From NCBI GenBank assembly GCA_964581385.1, contig CAZOOK010000009.1, positions 1 to 64,000 on the forward strand: a stretch of DNA of 64,000 nt, given 5' to 3'. Shown here piece after piece: positions 41,091 to 50,610 of the stretch; the stretch's first letter is position 1; each line of letters opens with the position of its first letter. The stretch is from CAZOOK01 sp964581385 (GTDB taxonomy: Bacteria > Pseudomonadota > Gammaproteobacteria > Nevskiales > Nevskiaceae). The position numbers and the translations under genes were made by a program. The notes under the pieces are model-generated. The model searched no databases, had not been told where the DNA came from, and saw only the letters and a program-made list of their open reading frames with translations.

Positions 41091-42494
41091 GTGACCAGAA
41101 AGCATTCTATTTCTCTCGCCGTTGTTTCGCTGTTCGCTGCGACGACGGCGCATGCCGGGGTCGATCTGATCGCTATCGGCAGTCTCGACGGCAATTCGGC
41201 GGATCTGTCGGTTGCCACCGCCGCTCCACTCGAAAATGGGATCGCCGGCAATCTGCTCGGCGGCATCGGTTCCGGCCTTGGCTATGCGGGCTGCAATACC
41301 TTTCTGGCGCTGCCCGATCGCGGCCCGAATGCCCAACCGTACAACAGTGCGGTGGACGATACCGCTTCTTATATCAACCGCTTCCAGACCCTTCATATGG
41401 AACTGGCGCCGAGCGCTTCCACCGCCGCTTTGCCATATACGCTGACACCGACGCTGGAAGCCACGACACTGCTGTCGTCACGCATGCCACTGGTCTATGG
41501 CGATGGGATCGCCGCGGGTCTGCCCAACGGCGCGCCCGCTCTCAATGGCAAGCACACGTACTACTTCACCGGCCGCTCGGATAACTTCGATCCAACTCAG
41601 CTTTCCACCGATTCGAGCGATTCGCGCCTGGATCCGGAGAGCATCCGCGTATCCAACAATGGCAAAGTCGTCATGATTTCCGACGAATACGGGCCGTATG
41701 TCTATATGTTCAATCGCGCGACCGGAACACGCATCAAGTCGATCAAGCTGCCGGACATGTTTGCCGTCGCCAATCTGAGTCCGGTCGGCAATACAGAAAT
41801 CAGCGGCAATACTTCCGGCCGCGTCGCCAACAAAGGCATGGAAGGCCTCGCGATTTCACCGGACGGCAAAACGCTGTTCGGGGCGATGCAGAGCCCGTTG
41901 ATCCAGGATGGCGGCACCAACGGCCAGTTCACGCGCATCATCAAGATCGACATCAAAACCGGCGCCACCTATCAATATGCCTATGCGCTGACCAATATCG
42001 GCAGTACATCTAAGCCGAAGTATCCGACGATCAGCGATGTGGTCGCGATCAACGATCACGAACTGCTGGTCGATGAGCGCGACGGCAAGGGTCTCGGCGA
42101 CGACTCCACCGCGGTGTTCAAGCAGATCAACCACATCGATCTGACTGGAGGCGCCGACGTCAGCGCAGTTAGCGGCGAAGCCAATCTCGCGCCGTTTGCG
42201 GTCGCCAAAACACTGTTCCTGGATATTGTCGCCATGCTGAACGCGCATGGAATCGCCAGCACCGACATCCCGGCCAAGCTCGAAGGCTTGGCGTTTGGTC
42301 CAGACATCCGCGTCGGCAAGGTCACAAAGCACACGCTGTGGCTGGCCAACGACAACGACTTCGTTGGTGCCATCGTCGATAGCAACCATCCGAACGGTAT
42401 TCCTAATCCGAACCAGTTCTTTGTGTTCGCCGCCGACACCACCGACGTGCCCAGCTACATGCCGCAGCGGTTCCGCGAAGAATCCTGCGACTGA
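41091..42494 (+). CDS. Secreted esterase-like/phytase-like domain protein
   Basis: This 467-residue exported protein starts at a GTG at 41091 (GAGGTT upstream) with a signal peptide ending at TTAHAG (about residue 23). The body matches the 'esterase-like activity of phytase' family: FLALPDRGPNAQPYN (about 75-89), DPESIRVSNNGKVVMISDEYGPYVY, NKGMEGLAISPDGKTLFGAMQSP, and LEGLAFGPDI with a late TLWLANDNDF. The fold is expected to be a beta propeller. Phosphatase or esterase activity is a family label, not a demonstrated property here. A strong terminator follows. Confidence 0.87.
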   Translation: MTRKHSISLAVVSLFAATTAHAGVDLIAIGSLDGNSADLSVATAAPLENGIAGNLLGGIGSGLGYAGCNTFLALPDRGPNAQPYNSAVDDTASYINRFQTLHMELAPSASTAALPYTLTPTLEATTLLSSRMPLVYGDGIAAGLPNGAPALNGKHTYYFTGRSDNFDPTQLSTDSSDSRLDPESIRVSNNGKVVMISDEYGPYVYMFNRATGTRIKSIKLPDMFAVANLSPVGNTEISGNTSGRVANKGMEGLAISPDGKTLFGAMQSPLIQDGGTNGQFTRIIKIDIKTGATYQYAYALTNIGSTSKPKYPTISDVVAINDHELLVDERDGKGLGDDSTAVFKQINHIDLTGGADVSAVSGEANLAPFAVAKTLFLDIVAMLNAHGIASTDIPAKLEGLAFGPDIRVGKVTKHTLWLANDNDFVGAIVDSNHPNGIPNPNQFFVFAADTTDVPSYMPQRFREESCD

Positions 42495-42512
42495 TTTTTG
42501 CTGGGACTTGCA

Positions 42513-42543
42513 AGGGGCCGCCATATGCGGCCCTTTGTTTTTG
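42513..42543 (+). terminator. Intrinsic terminator
   Basis: AGGGGCCGC-CATAT-GCGGCCCTT is followed by TGTTTTTGTT. It lies 19 bp after the phytase-like gene and also faces the convergent hrpB gene. Confidence 0.88.
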
Positions 42544-42554
42544 TTCTGGGCAAT

Positions 42555-45041
42555 TCAACGCGTGCGTCGCGCGCGGGCAGTCGGCGGCGCCGTCATCGGA
42601 TCATCCGGCCACGGATGTCTCGGGTAGCGGCCTTTCAGCTCCTTTTTCACTTCCGGATAGGTCCGTGACCAGAAACCGGCGAGATCGCGCGTCACCTGAA
42701 TCGGCCGGCGTGCGGGCGATAAGAGATGCAGCATCACCGGCGTACGTTCATCATTGACGCAAGGCGTTCGCGCGAGCCCGAACAGCTCCTGCAATTTCAC
42801 CGCAAGCACCGGTGGCGCGCCATCGGCGAAATATTCAATCGCGACGCGCGAGCCACTAGGTACTTCCAGATGCGTCGGCGCCAGCTGCGCAAGCTGTTGT
42901 TGGCGAGGGTAGTCGAGCATCGCGTTAAAGATCGCCATCAGATCAAGCCGCGCCAGGTGATCGCGGCGCGAGATGCCATCGAGATAAGGCGCGAGCCAGT
43001 CGTCGAGCGTGGCCAGCAATTTGGCGTCCGATACATCCGGCCAGCCATCGTCGGGTCGCCATGCGCGCAGGCTCAGTACGCGCGACTGCCATTGCCGCGA
43101 TGCCTCATCCCACGGCAGTGCTGCAATGCCGAGGTCGCGCAATCCTTCGAGCATCGCGGTACGCAGCTTTTCACCCGCTCCATCGCGCAGCGGCCGCCGT
43201 TCGAGAACGATCGCACCGAGGCGGCGCTGACGCTCCGCGACCACAATTTCGCTCTGAGCATCCCAGCGCACCTCATCGATCGTTTCGAGGCGCGCGGCGT
43301 GATCGCGCAGCACATCATCCGCGTCGATGGCGGCAGCCAGCCGTATGCGGCGCGGCGGTCCCGGCTCCCAGTGCGCGATCGCCAGCCATTCGCGGCTCGC
43401 CAGTGCGTCCCCGGCGGCGATACGAGCCTCTCCACCGTCTGCACAGAGATAAGCCGCTTCACGGGCCCCGGACACCAGCGGGCGCCGCAGCGCGAGGCGT
43501 TCCGGAAATGCGAACGCGACGAGGCGGCCGACGGACTCTTCGCTTGCATTGCGTGCTTCATCCACGTCGGCGCCGCGCAAGAGCTGCCGCACGGATTCGC
43601 GGACGCGGCGCAGTGCGCTGGGATCGACATGGCCACGGCGATAGTTGTCGACGGCCTGTGCAAGATCGGTCGCAGTTTCGCGTTCGTCGAGAATCGCTGC
43701 GATCCACGCTGCCTCGGTGGCGGTACCGTGTTGTTTGGCGGCCAACAGCATGTGTGCGAGCCGTGGCGCCGTCGGTAGTTTCGCGATCGCGCGGCCGTGC
43801 GCGGTGATGCGGCCGCTGCGGTCGACCGCTTCCAGTGCCGAAAGCAAATCGCGCGCGTAGCGCCAGGTTCCTGCCGGCGGCGCATCGAGTAGTGCCAGCG
43901 ACTCCAGTTCCGCGCCCCAACTTGCGAGCTCGAGCGCGAAACGCGACAAGTCGGCGGTGAGGATCTCTGGCGCGTCGTGCGCGGGCGACTGCGCGTGCTG
44001 GTCGCGGCTCCACAGTCGCCATGCGATGCCGGGACCGAGACGGCCGGCGCGGCCGGCGCGTTGATCCGCCGCGGCACGCGAAATGCGCTGCGTCTCCAGC
44101 CGATTGGCGCCGGCGCCGAGATCAAAACGTGCGACGCGGGCCGAACCGGAATCGACGACCGCGTTGACGCCTTCGACAGTCAGGCTGGTTTGCGCGATGT
44201 TGGTGGCGAGAATGACCTTGCGGCGGCCGTCGCGCAGCGGCTGCAACGCCAGATCCTGCTCGGCGCTCGATAGATCGCCGAACAGCGGGCAAATCACCGT
44301 ACCCGCGTCGCAGCGCGCTCCCAGCAGGCGCTGCGCGCCGCGGATTTCGCGGCCGCCAGGCAGGAAAGCGAGTATGTCGCCGTCGGCTTCGCGCAGCGCC
44401 GTCGATACGCCATCCGCGACCACCGCGTCGAGTGCGGTACCTGCACGCGGCGGCGCATAGCGGATATCGACGGGATAGAGCCGGCCACCGCTTTCGACGA
44501 CTGGCGCTTCATTGAGCAGACGTGCGACGCGCTGTGTGTCGAGTGTCGCCGACATCACCAGCACACGCAGATCGGGACGCAGATTCGCGCGCGCATCGAG
44601 CGTCAGCGCGAGCGCGAGATCGGCATCGAGGCTGCGTTCATGGAATTCATCGAAAATGACCAGGCCGACGCCGACCAGTTCGGCGTCGGCCTGCAAGCGC
44701 CGTGTCAGCAGGCCTTCAGTGATGACCTCGATGCGCGTGCGCTCCGACACTTTGCGCTCGAAGCGGATCTGATAGCCGACCGTGTCGCCAACGCGTTCGT
44801 CGAGCAGGCTTGCCATGCGTGCCGCCGCCGCACGCGCGGCAACGCGGCGCGGCTCCAGTATCACGATGCGCTTGCCGGCGAGCCAGCGCTCATCGAGCAG
44901 CAGCAGCGGTACCAGCGTGGTTTTTCCGGATCCTGGCGGCGCCGCCAGCACCGCACGGCCGTCAGCTGCAAGGGCCGCGCGCAGCGACGGCAGTGCGGAC
45001 GCGACGGGCAAATCCGGGAATTCTGGGCGGCGGTCGCTCAT
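42555..45041 (-). CDS. hrpB: ATP-dependent helicase HrpB
   Basis: This 828-residue DEAH-type helicase has Walker A APPGSGKTT (about 34-42), the DExH box FDEFHERS (about 129-136), LVMSATLD, and the C-terminal half with TNIAQTSLTVEGVNAVVDSG and QRAGRAGRLGPGIAWRLW, all typical of HrpB rather than HrpA. The HrpB-specific C-terminal region is present up to ARTPCVNDERTPVMLHLLSP and GFWSRTYPEVKKELKGRYPR. The role is RNA-helicase activity of undefined cellular function. It is divergent from opgD. Confidence 0.95.
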   Translation of the reverse strand: MSDRRPEFPDLPVASALPSLRAALAADGRAVLAAPPGSGKTTLVPLLLLDERWLAGKRIVILEPRRVAARAAAARMASLLDERVGDTVGYQIRFERKVSERTRIEVITEGLLTRRLQADAELVGVGLVIFDEFHERSLDADLALALTLDARANLRPDLRVLVMSATLDTQRVARLLNEAPVVESGGRLYPVDIRYAPPRAGTALDAVVADGVSTALREADGDILAFLPGGREIRGAQRLLGARCDAGTVICPLFGDLSSAEQDLALQPLRDGRRKVILATNIAQTSLTVEGVNAVVDSGSARVARFDLGAGANRLETQRISRAAADQRAGRAGRLGPGIAWRLWSRDQHAQSPAHDAPEILTADLSRFALELASWGAELESLALLDAPPAGTWRYARDLLSALEAVDRSGRITAHGRAIAKLPTAPRLAHMLLAAKQHGTATEAAWIAAILDERETATDLAQAVDNYRRGHVDPSALRRVRESVRQLLRGADVDEARNASEESVGRLVAFAFPERLALRRPLVSGAREAAYLCADGGEARIAAGDALASREWLAIAHWEPGPPRRIRLAAAIDADDVLRDHAARLETIDEVRWDAQSEIVVAERQRRLGAIVLERRPLRDGAGEKLRTAMLEGLRDLGIAALPWDEASRQWQSRVLSLRAWRPDDGWPDVSDAKLLATLDDWLAPYLDGISRRDHLARLDLMAIFNAMLDYPRQQQLAQLAPTHLEVPSGSRVAIEYFADGAPPVLAVKLQELFGLARTPCVNDERTPVMLHLLSPARRPIQVTRDLAGFWSRTYPEVKKELKGRYPRHPWPDDPMTAPPTARARRTR

Positions 45042-45179
45042 CGGGAAGGGCGGATATGATTCTTCCGAAAGAACGCGTCATCCCACGTTCGGAATGTGAC
45101 GGATATTTTCATGGCGGTATTATGTCGAAGCTGCACGCGGTGGCGGCATCTCAACCATCAAGAAAAAGAGACAGAGACC

Positions 45180-46787
45180 ATGCAACGACGTGACTTGCTG
45201 AAAGGCGCCGCGGCGCTGAGTGCCTATGGATTGCCGCTGTCTTCGTTGCTGCTGGCGCCATCGGCAGAGGCCGCAGGTTTCAAAGCGTTGGGTAAGGCGC
45301 AGGCTTTCGACTACGCGGCGCTGAAAGGTATCGCGCGCAATCTCGCCAAAGCCGCGTATAAGGCGCCGCCATCCCAGCTGCCAGAGCCGATTTCGAAGCT
45401 GACGTGGGATCAGTGGGAGTCGATCCATCAGAAGGACGAGCATGCGCTCTGGCGCAACGATGGGCTGCGCTTTCAGGCGCGGTTTTTCCATCTGGGTTTT
45501 ACCATCAAAACGCCGGTGAAGATGTACGAAGTGTCCGACGGCAAGGCGCAGGAGATTGCCTACGATCCGGCGATGTTCGATTACAGCAACAGCGGCGTGA
45601 ATGGCAATAGGCTACCGAAGGATCTGGGTTTCGCCGGCTTTCGTCTCAACTTCCACACCGACTGGGTGCGCGACGTCGCCGCATTCCAGGGTGCGAGTTA
45701 TTTCCGCGCAGTCGACGGTGATCTGCAATACGGCCAGTCCGCCCGCGGCCTCGCGGTGGATTGCGGCATGTCGTATCCGGAGGAGTTTCCGAACTTCATC
45801 GCCTATTACCTCGAACGTCCGCAGAAGAATTCCAGCTTGGTCACCGTCTATGGCCTGCTGGATTCGCCGAGCGTGGCAGGCGCCTATCGTTTCATCGTCA
45901 ACGTTGCCGATGCCCTGGTGATGGATATCGATGCGGCGCTGTATCCGCGCAAGCAAATCGAGCGGCTCGGCATCGCGCCTGCGACCAGCATGTTTCTGTT
46001 TGGCGAGAATGATAAGCGCGTCGACGACGACTGGCGTCCGGAGATTCACGATACCGATGGTTTGCAGATGCTGACCGGCGCTGGCGAGTGGCTGTGGCGG
46101 CCACTGGTGAATCCGGTCGGCGTGCGCGTCAACGCCTACTTTGATGAAAATCCGCGTGGCTTCGGCCTCATACAGCGCGACCGCCATTTCGATCACTATC
46201 AGGACGACGGCGTGTTCTACGACAAGCGTCCGAGTCTATGGGTAGAGCCGAAATCGAGCTGGGGCAAAGGGTCCGTAATGCTGGTCGAGATTCCGACGGT
46301 GGACGAGACCTTCGACAACGTCGTCGCGTTCTGGAATCCGGTGGAGAAACCGCAGGCCGGACAGGAGGTGCTGTTCGGTTACAAGCTGTACTGGTGCCGC
46401 GAAGTGCCTGTGGAGTCGAAGCTGGCGACGGTGCGTGCCTCGCGCACTGGGATAGGAGGCATCGTCGGACAGAAACGTCCGTACTTCTCCTGGCGTTTTG
46501 CGGTCGATTTCGCCGGCGGCGATCTGGCGCTGCTCGGTGCTCATACCAAGGTCGAGCCGATCATCAGCGCTTCGCGCGGCAACGTCGAGATCACCTCCGC
46601 ACGGCCGCTGTATCAGGTCAACGGCGATGCGATCGGTGGTTGGCGCGCGATGTTCGATCTGAAGCCGCCTGACGACAGCGTCGAACCCATCAATCTGCGC
46701 CTGTTTCTCAGCGTCGATGGTCAGCCAATGTCAGAAACCTGGATGTATCAATACACGCCACCGCCACCGTCGCAAAGAAAATTCTGA
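45180..46787 (+). CDS. opgD: Glucans biosynthesis protein D
   Basis: This 535-residue periplasmic protein of the OpgG/OpgD (MdoG) family acts in osmoregulated periplasmic glucan synthesis. The start at 45180 gives a Tat signal peptide (MQRRDLLKGAAALSAYGLPL), as usual for OpgD and unlike OpgG. The family core is visible in FDYAALKGIARNLAKAAYK, RFFHLGFTIKTPVKMYEV, GFRLNFHTDWVRDVAAFQGA, SYFRAVDGDLQYGQSARGLA and the late FDNVVAFWNPVEKPQAGQEV. The glucosyltransferase gene opgH and opgG are not in the window. A large GH94 protein gene lies 8.5 kb to the right. Confidence 0.93.
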   Translation: MQRRDLLKGAAALSAYGLPLSSLLLAPSAEAAGFKALGKAQAFDYAALKGIARNLAKAAYKAPPSQLPEPISKLTWDQWESIHQKDEHALWRNDGLRFQARFFHLGFTIKTPVKMYEVSDGKAQEIAYDPAMFDYSNSGVNGNRLPKDLGFAGFRLNFHTDWVRDVAAFQGASYFRAVDGDLQYGQSARGLAVDCGMSYPEEFPNFIAYYLERPQKNSSLVTVYGLLDSPSVAGAYRFIVNVADALVMDIDAALYPRKQIERLGIAPATSMFLFGENDKRVDDDWRPEIHDTDGLQMLTGAGEWLWRPLVNPVGVRVNAYFDENPRGFGLIQRDRHFDHYQDDGVFYDKRPSLWVEPKSSWGKGSVMLVEIPTVDETFDNVVAFWNPVEKPQAGQEVLFGYKLYWCREVPVESKLATVRASRTGIGGIVGQKRPYFSWRFAVDFAGGDLALLGAHTKVEPIISASRGNVEITSARPLYQVNGDAIGGWRAMFDLKPPDDSVEPINLRLFLSVDGQPMSETWMYQYTPPPPSQRKF

Positions 46788-46805
46788 CGCTGACTGCGCG
46801 GCGCT

Positions 46806-47975
46806 CTATCGAACGACTGCGCCGTTACGGTCATCACTGCGCGGCGGTGGCCGGCTCACGACTCTTCCTGGTGGCGGCATTCTTTGCGGCATCGGGGTTT
46901 GTTGCATGGGTGCCGACGGAACGTAGTGGACCATCGGCGGCGGACCAACCGGCTGCGGTACATTCTGCAGGCCATTGTGTACGGTCATCGAATGGGTCGG
47001 TTCACTAAAGCCTCGCGACTGCGGCGTTGGATGTGGCTGCGGTTGCGGATAAGAGGGTGGATATGACTGATAGTGCACCGTGTTCTGCGACGGCGTATTC
47101 CACTGCGTCGTCGGGTTGCCGGTGCCGAAGCCGTTGACGCGCATGCCGGGATCGTGCGGCGGCGTGCGCACCGCGGTTGCCGAGCCGGGCGGCTGCCAGG
47201 TGTGAGGCGGCGGACGCGGAGTCTGCCCGCTGTGCGGCGCGCCGGGCACGTAGGCGCCGGCGCCATAATGCGGCGGCGGTGTTGACGGGTAGACCACGGG
47301 CGGCGGCGGGCAGTATGGACGCGGATAGTAGTAGACCGGCGGCGATGAGGTATACACGATAGAGATAAACGGAATCACGCCGGGATATATCGGATACACC
47401 GGCATCGGATGATAGATGTACATCGGATCATCGACGAAAACCGTCTGGGGGGGTTGCTGCACATATTCAACCGGCGCTTCGACAATCAGCGGCGTGGAGG
47501 TCGCGACCAGATCCGGCGCGGCGGCATACTCTCTCAAGCACGATATTTCCACCGGCGAAACGTCATCATCGTTGGCTTCCGCGCCAACCAGCACGGTCAG
47601 GCGGCGCTGCATCGATTGCCGACTTTGTCCCGTCGCCACGACTTCGACTAGATTGCGTCCCGCGTGCAGGCCGCGCGTTAGCGTAACGCGCGGCCAATCT
47701 TCTGCGACGGCGTCCGGTGCCAGGCCGCGGCCATCGACATACAGACTCACCTGTGTGATCTGAAACGGCATGCGGCGGAATTCAAAACTCACCGTGCTCC
47801 GCTGCGCTGCTTCGGCGCATGGCAGACTGTCTTCGGAAGGGTGCGAATAGGTGGCGACAATGCTGTCATCGCCAGCAATCTGCGATTGCGCCAGCACGCT
47901 GCCGGTGTATATCGCCAGCGGTGCAATCATCGCCATCCATGGGACCACCCGACTTCGCCTGATGATGGTTTTCAT
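46806..47975 (-). CDS. Secreted proline-rich hypothetical protein
   Basis: This 389-residue protein has a signal peptide (VVPWMAMIAPLAIYTGSVLA, cleavage near AQSQ, residue 29). Residues 30-155 form a compact domain with two Cys and a PEGA-like pattern (FQITQVSLYVDGRGLAPD, GLHAGRNLVEVVATGQSR). From about 185 onward it is highly rich in Pro, Tyr and Gln (PVYYYPRPYCPPPPVVYPST), probably unstructured and wall- or envelope-associated. The start at 47975 has GGAG upstream. A perfect palindrome lies 22 bp before it. Function not known. Confidence 0.75.
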   Translation of the reverse strand: MKTIIRRSRVVPWMAMIAPLAIYTGSVLAQSQIAGDDSIVATYSHPSEDSLPCAEAAQRSTVSFEFRRMPFQITQVSLYVDGRGLAPDAVAEDWPRVTLTRGLHAGRNLVEVVATGQSRQSMQRRLTVLVGAEANDDDVSPVEISCLREYAAAPDLVATSTPLIVEAPVEYVQQPPQTVFVDDPMYIYHPMPVYPIYPGVIPFISIVYTSSPPVYYYPRPYCPPPPVVYPSTPPPHYGAGAYVPGAPHSGQTPRPPPHTWQPPGSATAVRTPPHDPGMRVNGFGTGNPTTQWNTPSQNTVHYQSYPPSYPQPQPHPTPQSRGFSEPTHSMTVHNGLQNVPQPVGPPPMVHYVPSAPMQQTPMPQRMPPPGRVVSRPPPRSDDRNGAVVR

Positions 47976-47996
47976 CGCGATACTCCGGATCCCGCT

Positions 47997-48012
47997 CACA
48001 CAATATTGTGTG
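47997..48012. promoter_or_regulatory. Perfect 16-bp palindrome upstream of the proline-rich protein gene
   Basis: CACACAATATTGTGTG is identical to its reverse complement. It lies 22 bp upstream of the start at 47975, where a bound regulator would overlap the promoter or early transcript. Confidence 0.5.
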
Positions 48013-48208
48013 CCACTATTTACCTTACTCCCTGCAAGCTGAGCCCGTACTGAACCCTTCATGCTGCGGTGCAGCGTTACACTGTGGTGAGTGCAGCTGC
48101 CCGCCATAAGGGTTTTCGGTGACTTTCGGATATTACTGAACGCCATTTCAAAGATCGTCTGAAGATCGACGGTTTTTGAAATGACCTTCAATCTTTTCAG
48201 GAAAATCC

Positions 48209-49093
48209 ATGAATAACGTATTGCAGGACCTCATTGATCTGCTCGATCTGGAAACCCTGGAAGTGAATCTGTTCCGCGGCCAGTCGCGTGACATCGGCGG
48301 CCACAGCGTGTTCGGCGGTCAAGTCATCAGCCAGGCACTGGTGGCCGCCAACCGTACTGTCGAGGCGGATCGCCCGCCGCATTCGCTGCATGCCTATTTT
48401 CTACGCCCCGGCGACATGGCCGCGCCGATCGTCTACGAAGTCGATCGGGTGCGCGACGGCCGCAGCTTCACCACACGGCGCGTGCAGGCGATCCAGCATG
48501 GCGAAGTGATTCTGTCGATGATCGCGTCGTATCAGAAAGTGGAAGCGGGCCTGGAGCATCAGGCGCCGATGCCGGATGTGCCCGCACCGGAGTCGCTACG
48601 TGACTTCAACGAGCTGGCAGCGCAATGGATCGCCGAAGCTGGACCGCTTCCAGAAGGCTCGAAGGAATGGTTGATCCGCAAGGTTGGTATCGATTTCCGC
48701 CCCGTCGCACCGCAGAATCCGTTCAAGCCTCAGCGCAGCGAGCCTAGGCAACAGGTCTGGATCCGGGCCTCCGGATCTCTACCGGACGATCCTGTGCTGC
48801 ATCGTCACATCCTCGCTTATGCGTCGGACTTCTTCCTCATCGGCACGGCGCCGTATCCGCACGGGGTGTCGTTCGCCAATCCGCAACTGATAGTGGCGAG
48901 CATCGATCACGCGATCTGGTTCCATCGCGATTTTCGCATCGACGACTGGCTTCTCTACAGCATGGATTCGCCGTCCGCGCAGGGTTCGCGCGGACTTGCG
49001 CGCGGACAGATTTTCGACCGCAAGGGACGTCTCGTCGCCAGCGTCGCGCAGGAAGGGTTGATGCGCTGGATCGGCAAGCTGCCGTTGGATTGA
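48209..49093 (+). CDS. tesB: Acyl-CoA thioesterase II
   Basis: This 294-residue double-hotdog thioesterase hydrolyses medium- and long-chain acyl-CoA. N-terminal half: FRGQSRDIGGHSVFGGQVIS and LHAYFLRPGD. C-terminal half: IASIDHAIWFHRDFRIDDWL is represented by SIDHAIWFHRDFRIDDWLLY (Asp of the triad) and RGQIFDRKGRLVASVAQEGL (Gln of the triad). Length and order match E. coli TesB. CTTTTCAGGAAA precedes the ATG. It may recycle CoA from the acyl-CoA pathways encoded elsewhere in the window. Confidence 0.95.
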   Translation: MNNVLQDLIDLLDLETLEVNLFRGQSRDIGGHSVFGGQVISQALVAANRTVEADRPPHSLHAYFLRPGDMAAPIVYEVDRVRDGRSFTTRRVQAIQHGEVILSMIASYQKVEAGLEHQAPMPDVPAPESLRDFNELAAQWIAEAGPLPEGSKEWLIRKVGIDFRPVAPQNPFKPQRSEPRQQVWIRASGSLPDDPVLHRHILAYASDFFLIGTAPYPHGVSFANPQLIVASIDHAIWFHRDFRIDDWLLYSMDSPSAQGSRGLARGQIFDRKGRLVASVAQEGLMRWIGKLPLD

Positions 49094-49163
49094 CGAGTGT
49101 TTCCTTCACGCTCCCTCACACGGAGAGAGTTAGGGCGATCAGCCGTGGAAAACGAACTTACTT

Positions 49164-49535
49164 TTAGGCCGGAATCACGCGGCGCACGGCGGTAATAAGA
49201 TCCTCAGGCTTGAATGGCTTTTTGATGTAACCCGATACATTCAAGGCAACCATTTCGAGAACTTGTTCGCGCGTTGATTCCGCCGTGAGCATGATGACCG
49301 GCATCGTTTTCGTCGCTTCATCCGCACGCACTGCCTTCAACAACATAAGCCCGTCGACGCGCGGCATGTTCCAGTCGCTGATCATCAAATCGAACTTGGA
49401 ATGACGCAGGATATTAAGAGCCGCTTGGCCATCTTCGGCGTCCTCAACATCCATCAGCCCCAATTCATGGAGTACCGTCCGGATCAGACTCCTCATGCTC
49501 TTCATGTCATCAACAACAAGAATCTTCCGCGGCAT
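49164..49535 (-). CDS. CheY-like response regulator (single receiver domain)
   Basis: This 123-residue stand-alone receiver has the acidic pair in LVVDDMKSMR (Asp9, Asp10), the phosphoacceptor Asp54 in LMISDWNMPRVDG, Thr84 in IMLTAES and Lys106 in YIKKPFKPEDL; all key positions are present. AGGAGAAGGGT precedes the ATG at 49535, so the longer open frame to 49691 is not needed. No kinase or chemotaxis gene adjoins it, so its partner is elsewhere. Confidence 0.92.
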   Translation of the reverse strand: MPRKILVVDDMKSMRSLIRTVLHELGLMDVEDAEDGQAALNILRHSKFDLMISDWNMPRVDGLMLLKAVRADEATKTMPVIMLTAESTREQVLEMVALNVSGYIKKPFKPEDLITAVRRVIPA

Positions 49536-49765
49536 TACCCTTCTCCTGTCCTCGGCCGAACGGGGTGACAGCACTTCTTGCTCATCTTTATCTTCTCGAA
49601 TCGAATTGAGCTTGTAAACGGCAGATTCCAACCAATCTGAAGGGAGGCGGCTGGCGGGATCCCCGTAAGGCCCGGTATTTCGGCTCGCCATTGGCCGGTG
49701 CCGGGTTTACGTCGCAGGCGCTATCCAAGCTCAGCGTGGCCCAAGTGGTTTGGTCAAGACCAGCA

Positions 49766-50458
49766 TCAGTGCAGATATTGCGTTGCCATCTTCTCCAGGC
49801 CGCCGCGGTAATAATCGAAGCGTCCGGCAAGCTGCGCGAATACGGGCCGCAATCCGTAAATATCGGCGAGTTGATGCTTGGCCGCTGTCGCGTAGTGACT
49901 ACGGCCCATCGCGCAGTAGTAGTCGAAGGTCACTGGCCGGTTGCGGAATTTGAAGCGATGCTCGATCCATGGCTTGCGGATGCCGGCGAGGAACAGCGCG
50001 TAGTTGCCGATGTGCGACAACACAAGAAAGCGGCGTCGTGCGTCTGCTTCGGCCGCCGCCTGTACGAGATCGGCAAGGTACTCGTAGCTCTCTTCTTCGT
50101 TTTCCTGAATGCGATGCAAGCGGTCTGCGTGCGTGAACAGACCGAGCAGGTTTGCGAGGTAATGAATCGTGCGGCGCTCCGCGGGATTGCGCCGGCTGCC
50201 GTCAAGTGTGCGGCGCAGCACGACGTTGAAAAACAGTTTGGGCGAGATATCGAGCCACAGCGCGCTTTTATCGAGCATGGCGTCGAGCACATAACGGCTT
50301 TCGAGCAACAGCTCGAACAGATTCGGCTGCTCGATGACCCGCCGCGCTGCCTCTTCGGCACTGATGCCCGGCGCCGGAAAATGTTCAAACAGGAATAACA
50401 GATCCTTATGTTCCAGCGCCGGCGGTCCGAGCCGCGCGAAATCAGGGGATTGCATCAT
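49766..50458 (-). CDS. Conserved hypothetical protein
   Basis: This soluble, largely helical protein has 230 residues and no signal or membrane segment. Recognisable stretches are DLLFLFEHFPAPGISAEEAA, LDISPKLFFNVVLRRTL, YLANLLGLFTHADRLHRIQE and KFRNRPVTFDYYCAMGRSHY. It looks like a conserved gammaproteobacterial family but I cannot name one. Two ATG codons in tandem allow starts at 50458 or 50455. It is divergent from yheS. Confidence 0.75.
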   Translation of the reverse strand: MMQSPDFARLGPPALEHKDLLFLFEHFPAPGISAEEAARRVIEQPNLFELLLESRYVLDAMLDKSALWLDISPKLFFNVVLRRTLDGSRRNPAERRTIHYLANLLGLFTHADRLHRIQENEEESYEYLADLVQAAAEADARRRFLVLSHIGNYALFLAGIRKPWIEHRFKFRNRPVTFDYYCAMGRSHYATAAKHQLADIYGLRPVFAQLAGRFDYYRGGLEKMATQYLH

Positions 50459-50610
50459 TCATTTCTCCCGTCACGAAATCGACACGCAATGCCCATTCTG
50501 CAAATTCCGGACCCGCGATGCCGTACACTGCGCATCAGCACTCGCAACGCGTGGCTGCCAGCCGCCTCCTTATGCGCCCGGCGCGCCCACTTTTCCGCCC
50601 GAACTCCAAG

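Noticed and set aside
40932..41396. N-terminal extension of the CHAD protein
   Set aside because: This part is antisense to the signal peptide and first domain of the secreted phytase-like gene and shows no CHAD similarity; the GTG at 40931 gives a normal protein.
43073..44125. Long antisense and shifted frames within hrpB, and similar ones within the GH94 gene (for example 58841-60571)
   Set aside because: High GC produces long alternative frames; their Arg/Ala/Pro-rich translations have no domains.
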